Below, in pieces: positions 53,243 to 60,411 of a DNA stretch of 60,411 nt. Each line of letters opens with the position of its first letter. Position 1 is the stretch's first letter. Below the pieces are notes generated by a model that was given only the letters and a program-made list of their open reading frames with translations, had not been told where the DNA came from and searched no databases. Source of the DNA: Segetibacter sp. (GTDB lineage Bacteria > Bacteroidota > Bacteroidia > Chitinophagales > Chitinophagaceae); NCBI RefSeq assembly GCF_025963695.1, contig NZ_JAOQAH010000017.1, forward strand, positions 1 to 60,411, written 5' to 3'. Both the position numbers and the translations under genes were made by a program.

Positions 53243-53989
53243 ATGGCAAAATGGTGGATAGGTTGTTCCGGATTTCATTACAAGCATTGGAAAACTATTT
53301 TCTATCCTGAAAACCTTGCTCAAACCAGATGGTTCGACTATTATAACAACCGGTTCAAAACGCTTGAATTAAATGTGACCTTTTACCGTTTTCCCCGCTT
53401 ACCTTATTTAGAAAGCTGGTACCAAAAAAGCCCCGACATATTTACATTTTCGGTAAAAGCTCCACGTGCAATTACACATTATCGAAAGTTTGTCAAGGCC
53501 GAAAAATATTTGGAAGACTTTTACGGTACAGTTCGCGAAGGCCTAAAAGACAAACTTGGATGCGTATTGTTTCAGATGCCTGAAGTAATTGCGTACAAAG
53601 AACAAAAACTCCAACAAATCATAGAAAGCCTTGATCCCACATTTATCAATGTACTCGAATTCAGAAATGAAACATGGTGGAACCAGGAAGTTTACAACAA
53701 ATTAGCACGCCATAACATTACTTTTTGTGGCATGAGTCATCCAGCGTTGCCCAGGCAGGTTATTCATAACACCAACACGCTATATTACAGGTTTCACGGT
53801 GTTCCCGATTTGTACAAATCAAAGTATGACCTGCCCATCCTGCAAAGAATTTCTGATGAAATAGAAAGTGACGCGGCAACAAAAGCTGCCTTTATTTATT
53901 TCAACAATGACATTGATGGTTCGGCCATAACCAATGCTTTTGAAATGGAAGCGTATGTTGAAAGTTTACAAAGAAGCCATCTGAAATAA
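53243..53989 (+). CDS. DUF72 domain-containing protein (YecE-like)
   Basis: A 248-residue cytoplasmic protein with a predicted TIM-barrel fold. The start WWIGCSGFHYKHWK, the segment LELNVTFYRFPR and the phrases FTFSVKAPRAITH, LGCVLFQMP, VLEFRNETWW and YRFHG are standard DUF72 signatures. Length normal. The biochemical role is not established. The ATG at 53243 is supported by the immediate match of the N-terminus to the family. Confidence 0.92.
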   Translation: MAKWWIGCSGFHYKHWKTIFYPENLAQTRWFDYYNNRFKTLELNVTFYRFPRLPYLESWYQKSPDIFTFSVKAPRAITHYRKFVKAEKYLEDFYGTVREGLKDKLGCVLFQMPEVIAYKEQKLQQIIESLDPTFINVLEFRNETWWNQEVYNKLARHNITFCGMSHPALPRQVIHNTNTLYYRFHGVPDLYKSKYDLPILQRISDEIESDAATKAAFIYFNNDIDGSAITNAFEMEAYVESLQRSHLK

Positions 53990-54276
53990 AGCAACGTAAA
54001 CCAACACTGGCGGAAGCATAATTACTAACAACAAAGAAAATCAGAGTAGTCTCTTTAGTGTCTCCTATCTGCTGCATATGGAGTCTACATATTAGTTTCG
54101 TAAGATATTGCCGACATGTTTTAATTTGCCCTACAGCTGTTGTAATCAGTACCATAGAAACCCTGGTTTCTTACCAAAAAGACAAGCAAGAACGCGTTTA
54201 GATATTTATCATTTCTCAAATTAATTTATATTTAGTGTTCGCACCTTCTAATACTAAAACCCCTATTCCTTCTACC

Positions 54277-55734
54277 ATGAAATACCCCACTCTTAGAAAT
54301 TATATAAACGGCCAATTTATTGCTTCAAAATCTACACGTTCACTACAGGTAATCTCTCCCATTGATGGCACCCGGCTTACCGAAGTGCCCATGTGTACTG
54401 CAGATGATTTAAATGATGCGGTTGAAGCAGCAAGAACAGCATTTCATAAATGGAGCAAAACACCCATCAAAGAAAGAGTACAGGTTTTTTTCCGTTACAA
54501 ATTTTTGCTCGAAAAGCATTTACAGGAGTTAGCAACAATATGCTCTGAAGAAAATGGAAAAACCATAAGTGAGGCAGTTGCCGAAATTGAAAAATGTATC
54601 GAACTGACAGAGTTTGCATGTTCACTACCTCAAATAATTACAGGCGAAGTCTTAGAAGTTAGCAAGGGTATCGAGTGTAGAACAGAGCATGTGCCGCTCG
54701 GCGTTGTTGCTTCAATTGTTCCATTCAACTTTCCAAGCATGGTTCCTAACTGGACCATACCCAATGCCATTGCTTTAGGAAATTGTATGATTATGAAACC
54801 CTCAGAAAAAGTTCCCATAAGCTGTGGAAGAATTGCTGAACTGCTGAAAGAAGCTGGCCTACCTGATGGAGTGTTTAATATCGTACATGGCGACGTAGAA
54901 ATAGTGGAAGCAATTTGTGATCATCCCGGAATTGAAGCGGTATCATTCGTTGGATCAACTAAAGTTGCAAAAATTGTTTATCAAAGAGCTACTAAAAGTT
55001 ATAAAAGATGTTTGGCATTAGGTGGTGCAAAAAATCATTTAATGGTAATGCCCGACGCAATACCAGGAATGACTGCCCAAAATGTGGCTGCAAGTATGAG
55101 TGGATGTGCAGGGCAGCGATGTATGGCCGCAAGTGCAATGATTGGCGTTGGTAACGTCGATAACATCATCGATAAGATTTGTGATGAGGCGAGAAAGATT
55201 ATTCCTGGAGAAAACCTCGGAGCAGTAATCAGCCAGGAAAGTAAAGAGCGGATTGAAAAATATATAACTGAAGCTGAACAGCAAGGTGCTAAGATATTGG
55301 TAGACGGTCGCGGGGTAAAAGTTAACGGCAAAGAGAAGGGAACGTACGTAGGCCCAACAGTAATTGATTTTGTAAAGCCTGACATGGCTGTTGCCACGGA
55401 AGAAATTTTTGGACCGGTTATAAGCATTATGCGAACCAATACAGTTGACGAAGCCCTTGCTATTGAAAACGCAAACCCTTATGGAAATGCAGCATCAGTA
55501 TTTACTCAAAATGGAGGTGTTGCGCGCTACATAATTGAAAGAGCAAGTGCAGGTATGGTGGGCGTAAATGTGGGTGTTCCTGTACCTCGTGAGCCTTTTA
55601 GTTTTGGCGGATGGAATGAAAGCAAGTTCGGTGTTGGCGATATAACAGGTAAAAGCTCCATTGAGTTTTGGACGAAGTTGAAGAAAAGTACAATTAAGTG
55701 GAATCCGGAGGCTGGGGTTAATTGGATGAGTTGA
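54277..55734 (+). CDS. mmsA: CoA-acylating methylmalonate-semialdehyde dehydrogenase
   Basis: A 485-residue aldehyde dehydrogenase. The catalytic Cys is Cys282 in GCAGQRCMAAS; the NAD-binding part has VPFNFPSMVPNW and SFVGSTKVAK. These and the C-terminal GWNESKFGVGD fit the CoA-dependent (methyl)malonate-semialdehyde branch, which turns methylmalonate semialdehyde to propionyl-CoA or malonate semialdehyde to acetyl-CoA. The frame can be read from a GTG at 54235, but the ATG at 54277 (MKYPTLRNYINGQF) is the family start. With the aminotransferase and NCS1 permease nearby it fits beta-alanine degradation. Confidence 0.93.
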   Translation: MKYPTLRNYINGQFIASKSTRSLQVISPIDGTRLTEVPMCTADDLNDAVEAARTAFHKWSKTPIKERVQVFFRYKFLLEKHLQELATICSEENGKTISEAVAEIEKCIELTEFACSLPQIITGEVLEVSKGIECRTEHVPLGVVASIVPFNFPSMVPNWTIPNAIALGNCMIMKPSEKVPISCGRIAELLKEAGLPDGVFNIVHGDVEIVEAICDHPGIEAVSFVGSTKVAKIVYQRATKSYKRCLALGGAKNHLMVMPDAIPGMTAQNVAASMSGCAGQRCMAASAMIGVGNVDNIIDKICDEARKIIPGENLGAVISQESKERIEKYITEAEQQGAKILVDGRGVKVNGKEKGTYVGPTVIDFVKPDMAVATEEIFGPVISIMRTNTVDEALAIENANPYGNAASVFTQNGGVARYIIERASAGMVGVNVGVPVPREPFSFGGWNESKFGVGDITGKSSIEFWTKLKKSTIKWNPEAGVNWMS

Positions 55735-55735
55735 T

Positions 55736-56179
55736 AACGTAAAGCGTAACAGCAAATGCTTTCCTAAAGACTTCTTGTTACAACTTAGAAAAGAAGAATA
55801 TGAGTTTTTGAGGCTTCAAATCGAAATAAATGAAAAATCTATGTCTTCACAAATTGTGATTACATACTCAAATCGTCGACCAAATGCGTCTTTATCATAT
55901 GCATTCACAGAGCAGGGAGTTGCAATGCTAGCGGCATTCTAAATTCAAACAAAGCGATCAACATGGACATGCGATCATGCGTGCTTTTGTAGAATTCAGA
56001 AGAATTTGCTGCAGGAGAGTGACTTGAAAGTGCAGCTAAATCAAATTAGAGAAAGATTAGGTGAGCATGATGCGCAACTCAACGGCATTTATGAAGCCAT
56101 AGAAAACCTGCTGGACGATAAGGCAGATAAGCAAATAGCAAGGGATCGTAAGCGGATCGGCTTTCGCCCTGATGAATAA
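55736..56179 (+). pseudogene. Broken ORF6N-domain protein gene
   Basis: A remnant parallel to the intact gene at 56249-56812. It begins with NVKRNSKCFPKDFLLQL two bases after the mmsA stop, equivalent to about residue 50 of the intact protein, so the N-terminal half is lost. LSYAFTEQGVAMLAA is followed by a stop and frameshifts near 55938-56010, then the frame resumes with VQLNQIRERLGEHDAQLNG and ends in RKRIGFRPDE. The DNA is well diverged from the intact copy at synonymous sites, so the two are old paralogues and not a recent duplication. Confidence 0.85.
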
Positions 56180-56248
56180 AAACAGGGCAGTTTATAGAGA
56201 TCGCATCTGAATACCGGGATTATTACTTTCAAACATCGTAGTTAAACA

Positions 56249-56812
56249 ATGGCAACTGCTCCCAAACGTAAAACAGCTACTAATGCTGATGAGCAAATCA
56301 TTAGCAGGATATACTATGTGCGTGATGAAAAGGTGATGTTGGATTATGATCTGGCGGAGTTGTATGAAGTAGAAACAAAAGTGTTTAATCAAGCAGTCAA
56401 AAGGAACTCATCCCGTTTCCCTGAAGACTTCATGTTTCGCCTTACTCAAAAAGAATGGAATATGATGCGGTCACAAATTGTGACCGCATCATCCCAAATA
56501 ATTAAAAGGAATACCTCAATTACTCCATTCGCCTTCACCGAACATGGTGTAACCATGCTGGCAAGTGTACTAAAAAGTGAGCGAGCCATAAAGATGAGCA
56601 TTGCTGTAGTACGTGCCTTTATAGAACTTAAAAGATCTGCATCACAATTCAAGGAACTTTCGGAACAATTAGAATTAATTAAGCAACATCTTGGCGAACA
56701 CGACGCACAACTTAACGGCATCTATGAAGCTATAGAAAATTTGCTGGATGATAAAGGAGAAAAGCAACTAACGAAGGATAGGAAGCGGATTGGCTTTCGC
56801 CCTGATGAATAA
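56249..56812 (+). CDS. ORF6N domain-containing DNA-binding protein
   Basis: A 187-residue protein. The ORF6N domain (about residues 15-115) has IYYVRDEKVMLDYDLAELY, KRNSSRFPEDFMFRL and the family hallmark FAFTEHGVTMLASVLKSE. A coiled coil (about 118-165) and RKRIGFRPDE end it. ORF6N domains occur in phage and mobile-element proteins and in abundant chromosomal genes of Bacteroidota, and are thought to bind DNA. Role here unknown. It sits between mmsA and the aminotransferase gene, next to its own broken relative, probably as an accessory insertion. Confidence 0.88.
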   Translation: MATAPKRKTATNADEQIISRIYYVRDEKVMLDYDLAELYEVETKVFNQAVKRNSSRFPEDFMFRLTQKEWNMMRSQIVTASSQIIKRNTSITPFAFTEHGVTMLASVLKSERAIKMSIAVVRAFIELKRSASQFKELSEQLELIKQHLGEHDAQLNGIYEAIENLLDDKGEKQLTKDRKRIGFRPDE

Positions 56813-56821
56813 GAAATAATA

Positions 56822-56841
56822 GTACAAGAGTGCGACGCAAG
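56822..56841 (-). repeat. Solo arm of the GTTGyGTC repeat family
   Basis: GTACAAGAGTGCGACGCAAG is the reverse complement of the TTGCGTCGCACwCTTGTAC variant, with one mismatch to the core. It lies directly after the ORF6N stop and before the aminotransferase gene. Confidence 0.65.
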
Positions 56842-56887
56842 GATGTTTAATATATGTTCTGTCGCCAGGTACATAAAAAATAAAAAA

Positions 56888-58231
56888 ATGAGCACAAAAG
56901 CATTATCACAATCACAAGAGATTATCCAGGACAACCAGGATTACACACTTTTTTCATGGAGAAAGCAAAAAGGTTCTAATCCTATTGCGGTGGAACGCGG
57001 CGAAGGCGTTTACCTGTATGATTATGACGGCAAGCGTTACATTGATTTCTCCAGTGGATTGATGAATGTAAATATTGGTCATGGTGACCAGCGGGTAACG
57101 CAGGCGGTGGTAAAACAAATGCAGGAAGTGTCTTATGTTACGCCGTCATGTGTTACAAAAGTGCGGGGTGAATTAGGGAAAAAACTAGCGGAGATTTGCC
57201 CGGGTGATTTGAACAAAGCATTCTTCACTTTATGCGGCGCAACCTCTATCGAGAATGCAATCAAGCTTGCACGTTTGTATACTGGCAGACACAAAATTTT
57301 AAGTCGTTATCAATCTTATCATGGTTCATCCAATGGGGCAATGACCGCTAGTGGTGATCCACGTAAACTGCCGGTTGATAGCCAACAGGCACCGAATTTT
57401 GTTCACTTCGATCTGCCTTATGAATACCGCTGGGAATATGGCAAAGAGAATTTATTAAAAGATGCAGTTGCGTCATTAGAACGCTTGATTGCTTATGAAG
57501 GTCCGGCTAATATTGCAGCTATTTTATTGGAAGGTCAATCAGGTACCTCGGGTTGTTTTTTATATCCGGATGGTTACCTGCAAGCTGTTCGTTCGCTGTG
57601 TGATAAGCATGGTATATTGTTAATCATGGACGAAGTAATGAGTGGCTTTGGCCGTACCGGTAAGTGGTTTGCGTTTGAGCATCATGCTATAGTGCCTGAT
57701 ATGATTGCTATGGCTAAAGGGTTGACTTGCGGTTATCTTCCTTTCGGTTGTTTGATGGTGAGTGATAAAATTGCTGCGAAGTATGATGATAATGTGTTGG
57801 CGTTAGGTCTTACCTACTCTGCACATCCGGTTTCGTGTGCGGCAGCTTTGGAGGTCTTGAATATTTATGAAGAAGATAACCTGATAGAAAATGCAAAGCT
57901 GATGGGCGAATACGTGGATCAGCGTATTGAAGAAATGAAAGCCGTGCATCCTTCTATTGGTGATTGGAGAAACCAGGGATTATTGGGTTGTTTGGAGCTG
58001 GTGAAGAACAGGAAGACTAAAGAGCCCTTTGCACCTTTTAATGCAAAGCCGGACGAAATGGTGGTGATGAATAAAGTGGCGGCAAAGATTAAGGAGTTGG
58101 GGATGTATACGTTTGTTCGCTGGGGATTTATCTTCGTTGCGCCTCCGTTGATAGTTACTAAAGAGCAGATTGATGAGGGGCTGGCGATTATTGGGGAGGC
58201 ATTGAAAATTGCAGACGCGGAGGTGGCGTAA
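56888..58231 (+). CDS. Class III PLP aminotransferase (omega-amino acid:pyruvate type)
   Basis: A 447-residue fold-type I aminotransferase. The PLP lysine is Lys277 in MAMAKGLTCGYLPFG; the cofactor Asp is in LLIMDEVMSGFGRTGKWFA, and YHGSSNGAMTASGD supplies the phosphate site. The open frame starts at 56843, but the ATG at 56888 fits the family N-terminus better. Together with mmsA and the NCS1 permease it most likely transaminates beta-alanine (or beta-aminoisobutyrate) with pyruvate. Its stop is 2 bp before the inverted-repeat cassette. Confidence 0.9.
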   Translation: MSTKALSQSQEIIQDNQDYTLFSWRKQKGSNPIAVERGEGVYLYDYDGKRYIDFSSGLMNVNIGHGDQRVTQAVVKQMQEVSYVTPSCVTKVRGELGKKLAEICPGDLNKAFFTLCGATSIENAIKLARLYTGRHKILSRYQSYHGSSNGAMTASGDPRKLPVDSQQAPNFVHFDLPYEYRWEYGKENLLKDAVASLERLIAYEGPANIAAILLEGQSGTSGCFLYPDGYLQAVRSLCDKHGILLIMDEVMSGFGRTGKWFAFEHHAIVPDMIAMAKGLTCGYLPFGCLMVSDKIAAKYDDNVLALGLTYSAHPVSCAAALEVLNIYEEDNLIENAKLMGEYVDQRIEEMKAVHPSIGDWRNQGLLGCLELVKNRKTKEPFAPFNAKPDEMVVMNKVAAKIKELGMYTFVRWGFIFVAPPLIVTKEQIDEGLAIIGEALKIADAEVA

Positions 58232-58233
58232 AT

Positions 58234-58274
58234 GGAACGCGGATGACGCGGATTAGGCGGATTTACACGGATTA
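58234..58274 (+). repeat. Left inverted repeat of the GxxExxY cassette
   Basis: GGAACGCGGATGACGCGGAT (58234-58253) continues with a degenerate second half (TAGGCGGATTTACACGGATTA). The first 20 bases are perfectly inverted at 58704-58723. Units of ATCCGCG-type recur about every 9-11 bases. A near-identical copy (two mismatches in 43) begins at 60309. Confidence 0.9.
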
Positions 58275-58285
58275 ATGCATAGTAT

Positions 58286-58705
58286 ATGAAACATGAAAAT
58301 ATTACTGCTGTTATTCTAAAGAGCTTTTATAAAGTGTACAATACGCTTGGTTACGGATTTCTCGAAAAAGTATACCAAAATTCTTTGCTGCTTGAATTAG
58401 TCCATCAGGATTTATCTGTGCAAAAACAACGGCAGATCAATGTATTTTATTTAGGTCAGCAAGTGGGAGAATATTATGCTGACTTAATTGTGAATGATGT
58501 TGTGATTATAGAATTAAAGGCACATGAATGCATTATTGAAGAACACGAAAATCAGTTGGTCAATTATTTGGAAGCAACTGAAATTGAAGTTGGACTACTT
58601 CTAAATTTCGGGCCGAAACCAGAGTTCAAAAGAAAAGTTTTTGAGAATCAAAGAAAACGAATGCTGCCACTAAACGCAGAAAAAAATCTGCTGCCATCCG
58701 CTTGA
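58286..58705 (+). CDS. GxxExxY protein (PD-(D/E)xK nuclease-like fold)
   Basis: A 139-residue protein. The family motif is GFLEKVY (Gly24, Glu27, Tyr30). The residues Asp66 (YYADLIV), Glu76-Leu-Lys78 (IIELKAH) and Gln90 match a PD-(D/E)xK-type metal site, with Glu27 as possible fourth ligand. The family function is unknown; nuclease activity is plausible but unproven. It lies between inverted ATCCGCG repeats. The stop codon (58703-58705) and the last few codons are inside or at the edge of the right repeat, so gene and repeat form one unit. Two ATGs (58286 and 58294) exist; the first is in frame. Confidence 0.9.
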   Translation: MKHENITAVILKSFYKVYNTLGYGFLEKVYQNSLLLELVHQDLSVQKQRQINVFYLGQQVGEYYADLIVNDVVIIELKAHECIIEEHENQLVNYLEATEIEVGLLLNFGPKPEFKRKVFENQRKRMLPLNAEKNLLPSA

Positions 58706-58723
58706 TCCGCGTCATCCGCGTTC
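58704..58723 (-). repeat. Right inverted repeat of the GxxExxY cassette
   Basis: ATCCGCGTCATCCGCGTTCC is the exact reverse complement of 58234-58253. It overlaps the last bases of the GxxExxY stop codon. Confidence 0.9.
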
Positions 58724-58749
58724 CATAAAACCCACCCATCAAAAGCTTA

Positions 58750-60276
58750 ATGAAAATATTACCAGACGATAAAAATCACCTAAAGCAATCACAGCTTTAC
58801 AGCGAAGACCTCGCCCCGGTCCCCATGCACCAACGCACCTGGGGTACATGGAACTATGCGGCGTTGTGGATCAGCATGAGCTTATGTATACCCACTTATA
58901 TGTTGGCGAGTTCTTTAATCGGAGGCGGCATGAACTGGTGGCAAGCCATCCTCACCATCTTTATCGGCAATACAGTTGTACTCATCCCAATGATCTTAAA
59001 CGGACATGCAGGCGCTAAATATGGAATACCATTTCCTGTATTTGCACGGGCAAGCTTTGGCGTATCAGGTGCAAACATCCCAGCAATATTAAGAGCCATT
59101 GTAGCCTGCGGATGGTTCGGTATACAGGCTTGGATTGGTGGTTATGCCATTTATTTAATGACAAGATTATGGATACCTGCCATTGACAGTCTACCACAAA
59201 TATTTCCCGCTTCATGGACACTGCAAACAGGACCAGCCATTTGCTTTTTGGTCTTTTGGTTGCTCAACATGTTCGTTGTGTATTTGGGCGTAGACAGCAT
59301 TAAAAAACTACTTGTTTTTAAAGCATTCTTTTTACCAATTGCAGCGCTTGCATTATTGTTCTGGGCCGTCAGCGCAGGCAATGGATTAGGACCTATCTTA
59401 GATCAGCCATCAAAGTTTGCAACCAATGCAGACTTCTGGAATTTCTTCTTTCCTGCCCTTACCGGCATGGTGGGTTTTTGGGCAACCTTATCCCTAAACA
59501 TTCCCGATTTTACCCGCTATGCAAAAAGTCAAAAAGCTCAAATCAACGGGCAGATAATAGGGCTTGCACCCAGCATGACCTTATTCTCTTTCATAGGTGT
59601 AGTGGTCACGTCAGCAACCGTAATTATTTATGGCGAAACCATTTGGGACCCTCTCGTACTTGCCGGAAAATTTGATGGAAAATTATTGGTGAGCATTGCC
59701 ATGATTGCCGTTGCATTATCAACCTTAGCAACCAATATTGCTGCAAACATTGTTAGTCCGGCCAACGATTTCGCTAACCTTGCCCCGCAAAAAATAAACT
59801 TTAGAACAGGTGGTTATATCACCGGTATCATCGGCATTCTCATCTTTCCGTGGAAATTGATTGCTGACCCCAACGGATATATTTTTACATGGCTTGTAGG
59901 TTATTCAAGTTTGCTCGGCCCTATCGGCGGCATCATGATCGCAGACTATTATTTCATTCGCAAACAGCGCCTGAATGTCGATCACCTGTATCGCCTAAAA
60001 GGAAAATATACCTATAGCAAAGGTTTCAACAACAAAGCAATTGTCGCATTATTGTTAGGCATACTTCCAAATGTTCCTGGCTTTTTGGTTACGGTACAAT
60101 TGGTCGCCAAAGATGCCTTCTGGCCGTGGGTGTCCGACATCTATCACTATGCATGGTTCGCCGGATTTATCGTTAGTGCAGTTATTTATTTTATACTAAT
60201 GAAGCCAAACAAAACAAAGAATAATGATAAAGGATACGATTTAAAAAATATTGAATTGAGATCGGTACAGGGATGA
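58750..60276 (+). CDS. NCS1 family nucleobase/hydantoin permease
   Basis: A 508-residue inner-membrane transporter with about twelve helices. N-terminal SEDLAPVPMHQRTWGTWNYAALWISMS and the family signature in helix 1-2 are typical; other matches are GWFGIQAWIGGYAIYLM, FFPALTGMVGFWATLSLNIPDFTRYAKSQ and PANDFANLAPQKINFRTGGYI. Members import uracil, cytosine, allantoin or hydantoins with sodium or protons. Next to the beta-alanine genes uracil or a hydantoin is a fair guess. The PQKINFRTG region and full length argue that it is intact. Downstream genes are outside the window. Confidence 0.92.
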   Translation: MKILPDDKNHLKQSQLYSEDLAPVPMHQRTWGTWNYAALWISMSLCIPTYMLASSLIGGGMNWWQAILTIFIGNTVVLIPMILNGHAGAKYGIPFPVFARASFGVSGANIPAILRAIVACGWFGIQAWIGGYAIYLMTRLWIPAIDSLPQIFPASWTLQTGPAICFLVFWLLNMFVVYLGVDSIKKLLVFKAFFLPIAALALLFWAVSAGNGLGPILDQPSKFATNADFWNFFFPALTGMVGFWATLSLNIPDFTRYAKSQKAQINGQIIGLAPSMTLFSFIGVVVTSATVIIYGETIWDPLVLAGKFDGKLLVSIAMIAVALSTLATNIAANIVSPANDFANLAPQKINFRTGGYITGIIGILIFPWKLIADPNGYIFTWLVGYSSLLGPIGGIMIADYYFIRKQRLNVDHLYRLKGKYTYSKGFNNKAIVALLLGILPNVPGFLVTVQLVAKDAFWPWVSDIYHYAWFAGFIVSAVIYFILMKPNKTKNNDKGYDLKNIELRSVQG

Positions 60277-60308
60277 TACGGGCAAGAGAAAATTTTTAAA
60301 AGAAAATT

Positions 60309-60411
60309 GGAACGCGGATGGCGCGGATTAGGCGGATCTACACGGATTAAATAAGGACGTTATTATCAACTATGAACATAAACAACAAATCCTTTAAATC
60401 CGTTCCATCCG
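60309..60411. repeat. Second ATCCGCG element without a GxxExxY gene
   Basis: The segment from GGAACGCGGATG (60309) to GGATTAA repeats 58234-58276 with two mismatches. After only about 45 bases the window ends in AAATCCGTTCCATCCG, the beginning of an inverted arm. No GxxExxY frame lies between them. Truncated at the window edge, so its full extent is unknown. Confidence 0.8.

Noticed and set aside
55035..55439. 134-codon minus-strand frame inside mmsA
   Set aside because: Shadow of a strongly recognised aldehyde dehydrogenase gene on the plus strand.
56249..56812. ORF6N gene as part of a prophage or toxin-antitoxin system
   Set aside because: No phage structural, integrase or toxin gene is nearby; only a decayed paralogue and repeats.
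58234..58274. Short-period ATCCGCG repeats as a possible CRISPR or iteron origin
   Set aside because: Units are 9-11 bases and degenerate, the ends are inverted, and no replication or cas gene is adjacent.

Overview
The window reads as a chromosomal segment of a saccharolytic Bacteroidota, most likely family Chitinophagaceae (Niastella/Chitinophaga/Flavisolibacter-like). The signs are an AT-rich genome, a SusC/SusD pair, lipoproteins, a PorW/SprE-like TPR protein, and promoter-like TAnnTTTG elements with a TTG about 20 bp upstream. The taxonomic call is inference. I see no rRNA, tRNA, CRISPR array or transposase gene.

1-24 kb: a pectin utilisation locus, nearly all on the minus strand. In transcription order it holds SusC (22770), SusD, PL1 pectate lyase, CE12 rhamnogalacturonan acetylesterase, CE8 pectin methylesterase, an alpha/beta-hydrolase esterase, GH28 polygalacturonase, GH105 unsaturated uronyl hydrolase, uxaB, uxaA, uxaC, and a tricorn-like S41 protease. 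Outer-membrane capture, de-esterification, backbone cleavage and the cytoplasmic path galacturonate -> tagaturonate -> altronate -> 2-keto-3-deoxygluconate are thus in one array. A divergent LacI-type regulator (23063) faces SusC across an intergenic region with two palindromes. KDG kinase/aldolase and an inner-membrane uronate transporter are not in the window.

24-30 kb: GH95 fucosidase/galactosidase, a sorbosone-dehydrogenase-like beta-propeller and a lipoprotein aldose epimerase, probably further sugar-related functions. 30-43 kb: an orphan response regulator, a frameshifted GH-A glycosidase, and a loose stress/maintenance group (BON lipoprotein, isoaspartyl peptidase, two tandem DUF421 membrane proteins with C-terminal zinc ribbons, a small Gly/Thr-rich exported protein, YtxH, a pyruvate-oxidase-like TPP enzyme). 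Then come an orphan ABC solute-binding lipoprotein, a fatty-acid desaturase and a decayed fasciclin gene. 43-54 kb: MsrC, GNAT, SprT-like protease, AtpZ plus a small membrane protein, a MerTP/GDCCVxC pair, a TPR/PorW-like protein, PBP1A and DUF72.

54-60 kb: mmsA, a class III aminotransferase and an NCS1 permease, which fit beta-alanine/reductive pyrimidine catabolism. This cluster is interrupted by a broken and an intact ORF6N gene and by a GxxExxY nuclease-fold gene inside an inverted-repeat cassette.

The most unusual layer is the non-coding one. Several families of palindromic repeats occupy gaps between co-oriented genes: a BIME-like family built on GTTGyGTCrCwCACTTGyAC, and three short-period families (ATCCGCG, CGCAAAG, CACAAAGAAC). 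One ATCCGCG copy encloses the GxxExxY gene and supplies its stop codon, and a second copy without that gene begins at 60309. A GxxExxY-linked miniature element is my best candidate for an undescribed system; that link is inference.
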